Below are positions 18,680-27,628 of a stretch of 64,000 nt of DNA, one piece after another (the stretch's first letter is position 1; the number at the start of each line of letters is the position of its first letter). Source of the stretch: Aquilutibacter rugosus (lineage in GTDB: Bacteria; Pseudomonadota; Gammaproteobacteria; Xanthomonadales; Xanthomonadaceae); the NCBI RefSeq assembly GCF_036541335.1, contig NZ_JAZHBO010000002.1, positions 310,001 through 374,000 of the forward strand, read 5' to 3'. A program made the position numbers and the translations under genes. The notes under the pieces were generated by a model, which worked only from the letters and a program-made list of their open reading frames with translations, was not told the origin of the DNA and made no database searches.

Positions 18680-18767
18680 GGACTATTCGGCGCCTTAGGT
18701 AATCGTATAAGGATATACCCGAACTGAGTAGTGCAACACGCTTAAGATGGTATTATTTCAAACGCAC

Positions 18768-18852
18768 GGGAATGTGGCGAAATTGGTAGACGCAGCAGAC
18801 TTAAAATCTGCCTCAGCAATGAGTACGGGTTCGATTCCCGTCATTCCCACCA
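18768..18852 (+). tRNA. tRNA-Leu(TAA)
   Basis: An 85-nt class II cloverleaf with acceptor stem GGGAATG/CATTCCC, discriminator A and encoded CCA. The anticodon loop CTTAAAA gives anticodon TAA, and a short variable arm is present. A -10-like TATTAT lies at 18751-18756 without a clear -35. In E. coli the matching tRNA (leuZ) directly follows cysT; here about 1.2 kb separates them. Confidence 0.96.
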
Positions 18853-18867
18853 CACCAATTTTAGCGG

Positions 18868-20502
18868 GTGCGCATGCGTTATTTGGCGTTAGTCACAGTT
18901 TTCGTGCTGCTTGCTCTCGCAGCCTGGGCCTCATGGGTCCATTCCGCTTGGTGGCTGGCCGCGGTGGCGCCCTTGCTCCTGCTGGCAGCGGCCGGCATCT
19001 ATGACCTGCTGCAACCGCAATCCACGCTGCGGCGCAATTATCCGTTGTTAGCCCATCTCCGATTCTTTCTCGAATCCATCGGACCCGAGCTGCGACAGTA
19101 CTTTGTCCAGGCTGACCTTGATGAGGTCCCGTTCTCCCGCGCTCAGCGTTCACTGGTGTATTCACGAGCCAAGAAAGTCAGCGATGTGGTGGCCTTCGGC
19201 ACCTTGGGCAATGTCTACGGTGAAAGCTACGAGTGGATCAATCATTCGCTGGCCCCGGTCAGGATTGCCGAGCCCGACTTTCGCATTCGCATTGGCGGAC
19301 CGCAGTGCCGGCAGCCATACGATGCCAGTGTGTTCAACGTTTCGGCCATGAGCTTTGGCGCCTTGAGCGCTGCTGCCGTGCGAGCATTAAGCAACGGTGC
19401 CGCGCTTGGCGGGTTCTATGTAGACACCGGCGAGGGTTCGGTATCGCCTTATCATCTCGAGGGCGGTGGTGATCTCGTCTGGGAACTGGGCACCGGTTAC
19501 TTTGGCTGCCGCACGGAGCAGGGCGGTTTCGACGCGGATAAGTTCCGCGCTACAGCGGCCAATCCGCAGATCCGCATGATCGAGATCAAGCTCTCGCAGG
19601 GTGCAAAGCCCGGCAAAGGCGGGGTCTTGCCCGGCGCCAAAGTCTCGCCGGAGATTGCCGCGACACGCGGCGTACCGGTCGGCGTTGATTGCATTTCGCC
19701 TGCATCGCACTCTGCATTCGACTCGCCGTTGGGCCTGCTGCAGTTTGTCCGGCAGCTGCGCGAACTCTCCGATGGCAAACCCGTCGGCTTTAAGCTGTGT
19801 ATCGGCCACCCGTGGGAGTGGTTCGCAATCGTCAAGGCAATGGTGGAATCGCAGATCCTGCCGGACTTTATCGTGGTTGATGGTGCCGAAGGCGGCACCG
19901 GTGCGGCGCCCGCTGAGTTCATTGATCACGTCGGCGTGCCCATGCACGAGGGCCTGCTGCTGGTTCACAACACGCTGGTTGGCGCCGGCCTGCGCACTCA
20001 AATTCGGCTTGGCGCTGCGGGACGGATCACCAGTGCCTTCGAAGTGGCCAAGACCATGGCGCTCGGTGCGGACTGGTGCAACGGGGCCCGTAGTTTCATG
20101 TTGTCGCTGGGCTGCATCCAGTCGTTGAGCTGCCATACGGACCATTGCCCGACCGGTGTCGCGACGCAGGATCCGCGCCGCTGGCGGCAACTCGATGTCA
20201 CGGACAAGTCGCAGCGCGTGTTCAATTATCACCGGGCCACGGTGCATGCGTTGGCCGAGCTGCTGAGTGCTGCGGGCCTGTCGCACCCGCAGGAACTGGG
20301 CCCCGAGCATGTGCTACGGCGGATCTCACCGACCGAGGTTCGTGCCTTCGACCGGATTTATAATTTCATTGCGCCCGGTTCGTTGCTGGGCGATGACTTG
20401 CCGGATCATGATGTGCTCACGTCGTTCTGGCAGCAGGCTCGCGCGGACAGTTTTACGCCGCCACGTTCCGTCATGGAACACCGCAAAAGCCGCGAATTCT
20501 AA
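18868..20502 (+). CDS. FMN-binding glutamate-synthase-like membrane protein
   Basis: A 544-residue protein of the family that resembles only the FMN-binding part of the large glutamate synthase subunit. Two N-terminal hydrophobic segments (about residues 4-22 and 25-45) precede the barrel domain. Conserved glycine-rich blocks for FMN (GEGSVSPYH, GAKPGKGG, DGAEGGTGAAP) are present, as are cysteines 416, 422 and 427, matching the [3Fe-4S] cluster of glutamate synthase. The amidotransferase domain is absent, so it cannot itself use glutamine as classical GltB does; its true substrate is unknown. It starts at GTG 18868 or ATG 18874, 15-21 nt after tRNA-Leu, so it may be read through from the tRNA promoter. 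Confidence 0.85.
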   Translation: MRMRYLALVTVFVLLALAAWASWVHSAWWLAAVAPLLLLAAAGIYDLLQPQSTLRRNYPLLAHLRFFLESIGPELRQYFVQADLDEVPFSRAQRSLVYSRAKKVSDVVAFGTLGNVYGESYEWINHSLAPVRIAEPDFRIRIGGPQCRQPYDASVFNVSAMSFGALSAAAVRALSNGAALGGFYVDTGEGSVSPYHLEGGGDLVWELGTGYFGCRTEQGGFDADKFRATAANPQIRMIEIKLSQGAKPGKGGVLPGAKVSPEIAATRGVPVGVDCISPASHSAFDSPLGLLQFVRQLRELSDGKPVGFKLCIGHPWEWFAIVKAMVESQILPDFIVVDGAEGGTGAAPAEFIDHVGVPMHEGLLLVHNTLVGAGLRTQIRLGAAGRITSAFEVAKTMALGADWCNGARSFMLSLGCIQSLSCHTDHCPTGVATQDPRRWRQLDVTDKSQRVFNYHRATVHALAELLSAAGLSHPQELGPEHVLRRISPTEVRAFDRIYNFIAPGSLLGDDLPDHDVLTSFWQQARADSFTPPRSVMEHRKSREF

Positions 20503-20514
20503 GGAGCGCGGAAC

Positions 20515-20622
20515 TTGAAAGATCCGAATGCTGAACGCTGGGGTTATACCTGGCTTGCTATTGCTGCCATTGTCATGGCATTGGCACTGATCTACATTAC
20601 GACCGGAATCGTCTGGAACTAA
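20515..20622 (+). CDS. 35-residue single-helix membrane peptide
   Basis: A small reading frame of 35 codons starting at TTG, with a very good ribosome-binding site AAGGAG at 20501-20506 placed 8 nt upstream. The first 12 residues are polar and charged; residues 13-32 form one hydrophobic helix (rich in Ala, Ile and Leu), followed by a short Trp-containing end. It is probably translated from the same mRNA as the glutamate-synthase-like gene 12 nt upstream and could be a small accessory membrane subunit. I know no named family for it. Its stop overlaps the stop of the convergent thiol dioxygenase gene. Confidence 0.6.
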   Translation: MKDPNAERWGYTWLAIAAIVMALALIYITTGIVWN

Positions 20623-21212
20623 TCGTCAGTACAGAGCGTCTTGCAGTGGCGGAGATACCAGCCGCTGCCGCCCTCGACACTCGCCGCATCGACCGGTTCG
20701 AACATGGCGCTACGTTCCATCGGGCGCTCGTAGATGTGCAATGAGATGGCCGAATCCGTCGCATCGCGGTTATGAATGGTGTGGTATTCGTGCGGTGGAA
20801 TCAGACGGCCGGCGGAACCCGTACAAGCCTGCAGACAGGGAGTCCGATGAAACCGATAGCGTTCGCCGTCGGTTTCGAGTAATTCGTACTGGGCGATTTC
20901 GAGTTCGCCCTGCCACACGGATTCGACACACCAGAGGCCGCTATGATCGTGCACGGGTGTGCCTTGCTCAGCAGCCCAGGTCATGGCAACGACGCTGTAG
21001 CCCAGGTCATCGCTACGGTAGATCTCGCGGCGGGCGTAGTGGTCATCGACCGGTTCAAAACAGCAGGCAGGCAGCTGCACCGCCGGATCGTTATAGAGCT
21101 CAATGAGAGCGCAGCGGATCGCCTCGGTGGTGGCTTGCGCATCGTCCGGTGTAATGGCCGCGTCAAAGGCGCGGATCATTTTGTCTTTACCGGGGAAGTC
21201 GTACTGCACCAT
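20619..21212 (-). CDS. Cysteine dioxygenase-like thiol dioxygenase
   Basis: A 197-residue cupin protein of the cysteine dioxygenase (CDO) superfamily, which oxidises a thiol to a sulfinate with iron and oxygen. Predicted iron ligands are His88 and His90 (motif HDHSG) and His144 (in HEYHTIH). Cys95 and Tyr161 sit where the Cys-Tyr cross-link of true CDOs forms, which favours cysteine over 3-mercaptopropionate as substrate, but this is inference. It begins 33 nt after the stop of the serine acyltransferase-like gene on the same strand. A TATAAT at the end of that gene (21245-21250, minus strand) could be an internal promoter, though no good -35 accompanies it. Confidence 0.8.
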   Translation of the reverse strand: MVQYDFPGKDKMIRAFDAAITPDDAQATTEAIRCALIELYNDPAVQLPACCFEPVDDHYARREIYRSDDLGYSVVAMTWAAEQGTPVHDHSGLWCVESVWQGELEIAQYELLETDGERYRFHRTPCLQACTGSAGRLIPPHEYHTIHNRDATDSAISLHIYERPMERSAMFEPVDAASVEGGSGWYLRHCKTLCTDD

Positions 21213-21245
21213 GCGAATCTCGCTGAATTTAGGACGCTTTGGCCA

Positions 21246-22331
21246 TTATAGGCGATGCAGGTAATCGCGCACCGCGGGTATGAATCGGTCGTAATCCACC
21301 AGAAACGCGTCGTGTCCCTGCGGTGACGGCAGCGACAGGAACTGCGTTGGAGCACCGGAACTGGCCAGCAGCTCCGCGATCTGTTCCTGCTGCTGCACCG
21401 GAAACAGGATGTCCGTCTGCACGCCGATCACCAGCGCGGAGTCGAGTTGCACGCGTTGCAGATCCTCAATGCGCTCAAACCAATCCATTGCGCGGCTCAT
21501 GAACAGATAGCTGTTCGGGTCAAAATAGCGCACAAAGCGGCGGGCATGGCCTTCGAGATAGGACTCGACCGCGAACTCCATGCCAAAGGGATCGTCGTCG
21601 TCGGTATCGGAGTCCAGTCGCACACGCCCAAAACGCCCATCCCATTCAATCGCAGAGCGGTAGGAGATGACGCCGAGTTTGCGGGCCATACGCATGCCGG
21701 ACTCGGGGTAGCTCTCGTCGGTGTAGTTGCCGCCGTCCCACAACGGGTCCAGTCGAATGGCCTCGCGTTGCAGTGAGCGAACCGCGATGGAAAAGGGCAA
21801 AGCCGTAGCCGCAGCAGAGACGTCGATGAGGTGGCGGACGCGATGCGGATGGTCACAGGCCAGAGCCAGTGCCGTCATGCCACCCATCGAGGCACCGATC
21901 ACGACTTGAGCGGTTTCAATCCCAAGATGTTCCAGCACATGCGTAGCGGAATCGGCCGCATCCTCGATGGTTAAGTTCGGGAAATCCAGGCGATACGGCG
22001 TACCGGTGTCCGGATTCATCGAGGCAGGACCCGTCGAGCCTTTGCAACTGCCCAGACTGTTGACGCAAACAACAAACCAATTGTCCGTGTCGATGGCCTT
22101 GCCGCTGCCGATCATCGGCTCCCACCAGCCGGGGGACGGGTTCGCGTCCGTGGCGGCGGCATGCGCATTGGCTGACAGACCGGTGAGTATCAGGATCGCG
22201 TTGGAGGCCTGCGCGTTGAGCGTGCCCCAGGTCTCATAGGCAATGCGGGCGCCTTCGATGCTGCGGCCATCACGAAACGTGTAGGGCGAAGGCAATGGCG
22301 CAAACAGAGAACCTGCCGGAGTAAATTCCAT
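21246..22331 (-). CDS. MetX-family acyltransferase, probable serine O-succinyltransferase
   Basis: A 361-residue alpha/beta-hydrolase-fold acyltransferase. The nucleophile is Ser148 in GASMGG; the acid and histidine of the triad fit the TDILFP block and SPQGHD near residue 340. The STGPASMNP motif near residue 99 is characteristic of the family. MetX proteins are usually homoserine O-acetyltransferases, but in Xanthomonadales a MetX branch acts as serine O-succinyltransferase for cysteine synthesis; the choice here rests on lineage and is not proven by the residues I can read. Its start overlaps the ccmI stop (ATGA), an unusual coupling to cytochrome c maturation. Confidence 0.82.
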   Translation of the reverse strand: MEFTPAGSLFAPLPSPYTFRDGRSIEGARIAYETWGTLNAQASNAILILTGLSANAHAAATDANPSPGWWEPMIGSGKAIDTDNWFVVCVNSLGSCKGSTGPASMNPDTGTPYRLDFPNLTIEDAADSATHVLEHLGIETAQVVIGASMGGMTALALACDHPHRVRHLIDVSAAATALPFSIAVRSLQREAIRLDPLWDGGNYTDESYPESGMRMARKLGVISYRSAIEWDGRFGRVRLDSDTDDDDPFGMEFAVESYLEGHARRFVRYFDPNSYLFMSRAMDWFERIEDLQRVQLDSALVIGVQTDILFPVQQQEQIAELLASSGAPTQFLSLPSPQGHDAFLVDYDRFIPAVRDYLHRL

Positions 22332-23335
22332 CAGTTGGACTCCGGAATTTGTAGCGTGACGGAGCCGCCGGAGTGTGCTTTGACTTCCTGGCTGCGCAGA
22401 TCGTCAGCGGCCGGTGTCGCGGTACCTTGCATCGAAACCCGCGCACTGATGGAGACCTCGCCCGCCTGGCTGAGGCGACCGGCCGGCATCGGTGCATCGG
22501 CATCGGTCAGGTAAACCGTAGAAGGCAACTCGTCCGGGGTATAACGCTTAGCTGCGACCGGCATACCCTGGCCTTGGCGCTTGGCCGCGACAAAGATCGC
22601 GGCCTCGGGTGGCAGACGACGCCGCAACGTGTCAGGTAGACGAACCTGCACGCGCAACGCTTCGGGCGGCAAGGCGCGGAGACGTTCGGCGGACAATGGC
22701 GATTGACCTGCAGCCTCGCGGGCCGCATTGACCTCGGACAGAAGCGCTTCGCCGGCGCTGCGATCCATCGTGCTCAGCAAGGGTTCCCAGGTCGCAGCTG
22801 CCTGTGCATTGAGATTCCGTTGGCGCTGCGCGATACCCAGGAACCAGCGAGCTCGCTGGTGTTGTGCGTTGCTGTGCAGCGCGGTCTGCAGCCAGCCCAT
22901 GGCTTCATCGCTGATGCGGTGATCCGCAGCAGCAAGCGATTGGGTTTCGGCAGCTTGGGTCAGGATGTCGGCGTCTTGCGGTGCGGCGGCGACAGCTTTG
23001 CGCAGCGACGGACTGACGGCGTCGGCATGGCCTTCGGTCAGATCTGCTTGAGCGAGCAGCAACCAGGCCTGTGCATCATCAGGGTGCGTGCGGACGCGTT
23101 CACGTAACTGCGCCACTGCATCCTGCATGGTAGTTGCCGGCAAGGCGAGTTGCGGATTCAGGGCGTTTGGCGTGCCGACAATCATGTACAGACTGGCGAT
23201 GACCACACCGAGTGCAACGGCCATTCCCAGCAACCGGGCAGTGCCCATACTGTGCTGCAGTGGTTTTAGCGCCACGGCCAATACGAGTGTGACCAGTGCG
23301 AGCCCGATCAATGCAAAAACTAAGGTGCTCACCAT
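22331..23335 (-). CDS. ccmI: Cytochrome c maturation protein CcmI
   Basis: A 334-residue CcmI/CycH protein: two N-terminal membrane helices (about residues 3-20 and 30-50), a periplasmic TPR region (about 80-200) that holds apocytochrome c, and a C-terminal beta-rich domain. The ATG at 23335 overlaps ccmH by 7 nt; upstream in-frame codons would give a Cys-rich stretch with no conservation. CcmI with CcmF and CcmH forms the haem-apocytochrome ligation complex. Confidence 0.9.
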   Translation of the reverse strand: MVSTLVFALIGLALVTLVLAVALKPLQHSMGTARLLGMAVALGVVIASLYMIVGTPNALNPQLALPATTMQDAVAQLRERVRTHPDDAQAWLLLAQADLTEGHADAVSPSLRKAVAAAPQDADILTQAAETQSLAAADHRISDEAMGWLQTALHSNAQHQRARWFLGIAQRQRNLNAQAAATWEPLLSTMDRSAGEALLSEVNAAREAAGQSPLSAERLRALPPEALRVQVRLPDTLRRRLPPEAAIFVAAKRQGQGMPVAAKRYTPDELPSTVYLTDADAPMPAGRLSQAGEVSISARVSMQGTATPAADDLRSQEVKAHSGGSVTLQIPESN

Positions 23336-23769
23336 TTCACATCCTGTTGGTCGGCATCCTGCACAGCGGCAGGTCGATGGCGCCGTTGCCACATCCATAA
23401 ACCGGCGCCGGCAATGATTACCAGTAGACCCGGTGCAATCCACAGCAGTGCAGTCTTACCGCGATAGGCCGGCTTGTAGAGAACGAACTCACCGTAGCGG
23501 GTCACAAGGAACGCGCGGATCTCATCGTCGTTGTGGCCCTGACGCATCAGGGTCAGCACTTCCTTGCGCAACTCAATGGCGATTTGCGCATTCGAATCGG
23601 CCAGCGACTGGTTCTGGCACATCACGCAGCGCAGTTCTGCGGCCAAGGCGTGAAAGCGTTGCTCCTCGGCGGCATTACGGAATTCCAGCGGGACATTGCC
23701 GGGAACTTGAGCGGTCGCTACCGGCGACCACAGCAGCGCAAGGCATAGCAGCAGTGCGTAACGAATCAT
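23329..23769 (-). CDS. ccmH: Cytochrome c maturation protein CcmH
   Basis: A 146-residue thiol-disulfide protein with a signal peptide (residues 1-20), the redox motif CVMC (C48, C51) in the LRCVMCQNQSLADS block, and one C-terminal membrane helix (about 106-128). It reduces the CxxCH cysteines of apocytochrome c together with DsbE/CcmG. Length matches the short CcmH/CycL form, with CcmI encoded separately. Confidence 0.95.
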   Translation of the reverse strand: MIRYALLLCLALLWSPVATAQVPGNVPLEFRNAAEEQRFHALAAELRCVMCQNQSLADSNAQIAIELRKEVLTLMRQGHNDDEIRAFLVTRYGEFVLYKPAYRGKTALLWIAPGLLVIIAGAGLWMWQRRHRPAAVQDADQQDVKW

Positions 23770-24341
23770 TTGAACAGCCCCGGCGCTTCACTGGCCAATT
23801 CGGTCAGCAAGGGCATCACTTCGGAATCAATGATCTCCTGACTAAGCGGTCCGACATGTTTCCAGCGGACGACTCCTTTGCCGTCGATCAGAAACGTCTC
23901 GGGTGCGCCGTAGATGCCGAAATCAATCGCAGTCCGTGAATCGCTGTCGACCATTACGGCGTAATACGGATTGCCGAACTGCTCCAGCCAGCGCAGGGCA
24001 TCGGCACGCTCATCGCGCCAGTTATAGCCCACGACTTTGATCTTTTGCTTTTCTGCAAAGGCCGTGAGGACCGGATGCTCAACCCGACACTCCGGACACC
24101 AGGAACCCCACACGTTGAGTAAGTACGGCGCGCCCGCGAAATCGCGCGGTGTATAGAACTTATCGGGCCGGTGCAGATCGGGCAGTTTAAAGTCCGGTGC
24201 TTTGCGGCCGATCAATGTCGAAGGCAACGCATCGCGATTGTCATCGCGCGCGAGGTAAATCCCGCCGGCCAGTAGTGCGCCCACCAGAAGAGCAAGGATC
24301 AGCGGCATCCAGCGCCAGATCGAATTGCGAGTTGTCGTCAT
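23766..24341 (-). CDS. dsbE: Thiol:disulfide interchange protein DsbE/CcmG
   Basis: A 191-residue periplasmic thioredoxin-like protein anchored by one N-terminal helix (about residues 12-30). The active site is WCPEC (C82, C85), preceded by the family motif LNVWGSW. It keeps apocytochrome c thiols reduced for haem attachment. The ATG at 24341 overlaps the ccmF stop, and the stop overlaps the ccmH start. Confidence 0.95.
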   Translation of the reverse strand: MTTTRNSIWRWMPLILALLVGALLAGGIYLARDDNRDALPSTLIGRKAPDFKLPDLHRPDKFYTPRDFAGAPYLLNVWGSWCPECRVEHPVLTAFAEKQKIKVVGYNWRDERADALRWLEQFGNPYYAVMVDSDSRTAIDFGIYGAPETFLIDGKGVVRWKHVGPLSQEIIDSEVMPLLTELASEAPGLFK

Positions 24342-26287
24342 GGCGAAGTTTCCTCGACCGGACGCAGTGTCACACGGCGGAAGCGACGATCCGTGGCGGA
24401 AACCAGACCACCGGCCATCATCATCAGAGCGCCGAGCCAGATCCAGCGCACTAGCGGTTTGATCTGTACCCGCAGAGCCCAACGATCATTGCCTACCGAC
24501 TCGCCTAAGGCGACGTACAGATCGCGTGTGATGCCGGCGTCGATTGCAGCTTCGGTCATGATCTGTTTACCCGCCATGTACTGACGCTTTTCAGGGTGCA
24601 GAGTGACCACGGTCTTATCGCCTTGCGTCACCGTCACGGTTGCACGTTGCGCCACATAGTTGGGGCCCTGTACGGATTCCACGCTGTCCATTCGGAACGT
24701 ATAGCCGCCCAGATCGTGCGAGCCGCCTAGTGCCACCGCCACTTCGGTCTGCTGATTGCGTGCCTCAACGACCAAAGCGCCGGCGAGAAACACCGCCACA
24801 CCAAAGTGCGCCAGCAGCATGCCAACGGTTTCGGCATTCAAGCTGCCTTGAGCGCGTCGCCGCCACCAGTACGCCAAGGTGCCGGTAGCGATCCAGAGGG
24901 AGAGCAGCACCGCTGCAGCGGTTTTCCAGTGGCTGGGGCTGGCGGTCAGGTGCACGGCTAAAGCCGCGAGCACGGCCAGCGTCCACCACGGCAGTAAGGC
25001 CTTGAGCGTGTCGGGCTGATCGCGACGCCACTTGAGAAAGGGGCCTAGCGGCAGCACCAGCACCATCGGTGCCATTAGCAGCACAAACATCGCAGCAAAG
25101 TAGGGGGGACCCACGGAGATCTTGCCCAGATTCAGCAGGTCAGCCAGCAGCGGATACAAAGTGCCCAGGCACACCATCGCAGCGGCGACGGTCAGCAGCA
25201 CGTTGTTGACGAGCAGGGCGCCTTCGCGCGAGATCCAGGAAAAGCCGGTGGACTCGGTGGCTCGCGTCTCCGGTGCACGCAGCGCATACAGCACCAGCGA
25301 TCCGCCAATGACCAAACCAAGGAACACCAGAATGAAAACACCGCGCGACGGATCCGAGGCGAAGGCATGCACGCTGGTCACAACGCCGGAACGCACCAGG
25401 AAGGTGCCGAGCAAGGACAGTGAGAAGGCCGCAATGGCCAGCAGCAAAGTCCAGCCGCGGAACTCACCGCGCTTTTCAGTGACCGCCTGCGAGTGAATCA
25501 ATGCCGCACCAACCAGCCACGGCATAAAGCTCGCGTTCTCGACCGGATCCCAGAACCACCAGCCGCCCCATCCAAGTTCGTAGTACGCCCACCACGAGCC
25601 CAGTGCAATACCAAAGGTCAGGAATGCCCAGGCCACCAGCGTCCACGGACGCGTCCAGCGAATCCACTGCGCATTGAGACGGCCATCGAGCAATGCGGCC
25701 ACAGTAAAGGCGAACGGCACGACAAAGCCGACGTAGCCGAAATACAGCATCGGCGGATGGATGATCAGGCCCGGATCCTGCAGCAGCGGATTCAAGTCGG
25801 CACCTTCGGCGGCGGCCGGGAGAACGCGTGCAAACGGGTTGCTGGTAAAGATCAGGAAGGCCAGAAAGCCTACGGAGACCATGCCCATCACGGCCAGCAC
25901 GCGCGCCACCACCGGCATCGGCAAGGAGCGCGAGAAGCGGGCCACGGCCAGAGACCACAAGCTCAGGATCAATGTCCACAGCAACAGCGAACCCTCGTGC
26001 GCACCCCAGACCGCCGAGTAGCGATAGAGCAAAGGCAGCAGCGAATTGCTGTTGTCGGCCACGTATTGCACCGAGAAGTCCGCTGTGACGAAGGCGTAGG
26101 TCAGCAGGCCAAATGCTGCTGCGACCAGCACAAACTGCAGCACTGCAGCCGGGCGTGCGGTTTGCATCCAGGCGGTGTTATTGCGATGAGCGCCTAGCAG
26201 CGGCAACACCGCCTGCAGCAGACTGACCAGCAAGGCGCAGATCAGCAGCAGCTGCCCGATTTCAGGAAGCATCAGGCCCCAGATCAT
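24338..26287 (-). CDS. ccmF: Haem lyase subunit CcmF
   Basis: A 649-residue polytopic membrane protein with about 15 helices. The tryptophan-rich WWD haem-handling motif is seen as WGGWWFWDPVENASFMPWL near residue 235. It accepts haem from CcmE and ligates it to apocytochrome c. It overlaps ccmE upstream by 4 nt and dsbE downstream by 4 nt. Confidence 0.97.
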   Translation of the reverse strand: MIWGLMLPEIGQLLLICALLVSLLQAVLPLLGAHRNNTAWMQTARPAAVLQFVLVAAAFGLLTYAFVTADFSVQYVADNSNSLLPLLYRYSAVWGAHEGSLLLWTLILSLWSLAVARFSRSLPMPVVARVLAVMGMVSVGFLAFLIFTSNPFARVLPAAAEGADLNPLLQDPGLIIHPPMLYFGYVGFVVPFAFTVAALLDGRLNAQWIRWTRPWTLVAWAFLTFGIALGSWWAYYELGWGGWWFWDPVENASFMPWLVGAALIHSQAVTEKRGEFRGWTLLLAIAAFSLSLLGTFLVRSGVVTSVHAFASDPSRGVFILVFLGLVIGGSLVLYALRAPETRATESTGFSWISREGALLVNNVLLTVAAAMVCLGTLYPLLADLLNLGKISVGPPYFAAMFVLLMAPMVLVLPLGPFLKWRRDQPDTLKALLPWWTLAVLAALAVHLTASPSHWKTAAAVLLSLWIATGTLAYWWRRRAQGSLNAETVGMLLAHFGVAVFLAGALVVEARNQQTEVAVALGGSHDLGGYTFRMDSVESVQGPNYVAQRATVTVTQGDKTVVTLHPEKRQYMAGKQIMTEAAIDAGITRDLYVALGESVGNDRWALRVQIKPLVRWIWLGALMMMAGGLVSATDRRFRRVTLRPVEETSP

Positions 26288-26739
26288 GGTGCTGGCGTCT
26301 CCTGCACGTTGTGCTTGCGATGGGACACGCCCATCTTGTCAGCGACTTCCTTGGGCATGTAATTCTCATCGTGCTTGGCGAGCACTTCTTCGGCGACGAA
26401 CGTATCGCCGCGCATGCTGCCGGTGGCGATCACCGCCTGATTCTCACGAAACAGGTCCGGCAGGATGCCGGAGTAGGCGACCGCTAACTGTGCATCGCCA
26501 TCGGTCACGGCGAATTCGGACTCCAGAGTCCCGTCGGTGCGACGGAAGCTGCCCTTGGCGACCATGCCGCCCAAACGGAAACGGTCGGCCTTGGCGGTTG
26601 CACCGGCTTTCACCTCGGAGGGAGTGTAAAGAAACGTGGCATTGCGTTGCAGCGTGATGGCCACCAGTGCGGCGGCAGCAGCAGCAGCGAACACCAGTGC
26701 CAGTATCAGCAGCAAGCGGCGACGGCGGACAGGATTCAT
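26284..26739 (-). CDS. ccmE: Haem chaperone CcmE
   Basis: A 151-residue periplasmic haem chaperone with one N-terminal anchor (about residues 8-30) and an OB-fold domain. The covalent haem ligand is His123 in AKHDENYMP, with the conserved Tyr at 127. It carries haem from CcmC to CcmF. It overlaps ccmD at the start and ccmF at the stop. Confidence 0.96.
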   Translation of the reverse strand: MNPVRRRRLLLILALVFAAAAAAALVAITLQRNATFLYTPSEVKAGATAKADRFRLGGMVAKGSFRRTDGTLESEFAVTDGDAQLAVAYSGILPDLFRENQAVIATGSMRGDTFVAEEVLAKHDENYMPKEVADKMGVSHRKHNVQETPAP

Positions 26740-26882
26740 TGTTCGTCCTTAATTTGCAGTAGAGCTTGGCGACGCGCATGTCGGCGCATCGAACGAAGGG
26801 TGAGCATTGGTGCCAGCCAATCCCAGATCAGGCCGGCAGCAAACACGGCCAGGGCACTCCAGACATAAGCGGCGTAAGTCAT
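26736..26882 (-). CDS. ccmD: Haem exporter protein CcmD
   Basis: A 48-residue membrane peptide with a single helix (about residues 5-25) followed by a basic segment RSMRRHARRQ. Size, topology and position between ccmC and ccmE identify it as CcmD, which helps release holo-CcmE from the CcmABC complex. The ATG at 26882 overlaps the ccmC stop by 4 nt; an upstream in-frame extension would only translate ccmC in another frame. Confidence 0.88.
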   Translation of the reverse strand: MTYAAYVWSALAVFAAGLIWDWLAPMLTLRSMRRHARRQALLQIKDEQ

Positions 26883-27628
26883 GACTTGGTGTCCAGTACA
26901 TCTTGCGCCCAGCGCTTGTCGGCCTCGCGACGCAGATTCTCGGCGCGGGCGCGGCGCAACAGGGACGCGACGAACCAGCAGTTCACGGCAACAAACATCC
27001 AGATGATGGGCGTGGTCATGGACGGATCCATTTTGGACTGGCCAAACACACTGAAGGTCGAACCCTGATGCAGCGAGTTCCACCATTCAACGGAGTACTT
27101 GATGATCGGCAGCAACACCACGCCGACGATCGACAGGAAGCCCGCAGCACGTGCGGCGGCGCGGCGGTCCTCGATGGCGTTGTACAGAGCCATCACGCCG
27201 AAATACAGGAACAGGAGCAGCAATTCCGTGGTCAGGCGCGGATCCCAGACCCACCAGGTGCCCCACATGGGCTTGCCCCAGATCGAGCCCGTCACCAGTG
27301 TGACCGCAGTAAACATGGCGCCGATCGGCGCGCAGGCCATTGCAAGAATCTCTGCGAGTTTGATATGCCAGATAATGCCGATGGCAGAGTACACGGCCAT
27401 CGCGGCATACACGGCCATACTCATCGATGCGGCCGGCACGTGAATATAGATGATGCGAAAGCTATCACCTTGCTGATAGTCCGCAGGGACAACAAACAGT
27501 CCCTGATACAGGCCAACAGCACCGCACAGCAGCGAAAGCACCAGAAACACCGGTGCCCAGCGACTGGCGAACCGATGAAAGTAGGGCGGTGATCCCAACA
27601 TGTGGAACCAGCGGACGATAGGATTCAT
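26879..27628 (-). CDS. ccmC: Haem exporter protein CcmC
   Basis: A 249-residue membrane protein with six helices and the WWD motif WGTWWVWDPR near residue 120. It presents haem to CcmE in the periplasm. The start is ATG 27628, overlapping the ccmB stop; further upstream codons in this frame are unrelated to the family. Confidence 0.96.
   Translation of the reverse strand: MNPIVRWFHMLGSPPYFHRFASRWAPVFLVLSLLCGAVGLYQGLFVVPADYQQGDSFRIIYIHVPAASMSMAVYAAMAVYSAIGIIWHIKLAEILAMACAPIGAMFTAVTLVTGSIWGKPMWGTWWVWDPRLTTELLLLFLYFGVMALYNAIEDRRAAARAAGFLSIVGVVLLPIIKYSVEWWNSLHQGSTFSVFGQSKMDPSMTTPIIWMFVAVNCWFVASLLRRARAENLRREADKRWAQDVLDTKS

Noticed and set aside
18705..18718. Short inverted repeat GTATA-AGGA-TATAC upstream of the broken sensor gene
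   Set aside because: The arms are only 5 bp and AT-rich; chance occurrence is likely.
20619..20622. Overlap of opposing stop codons as a possible annotation error
   Set aside because: Both frames end naturally here; convergent genes sharing stop bases are common in compact genomes.
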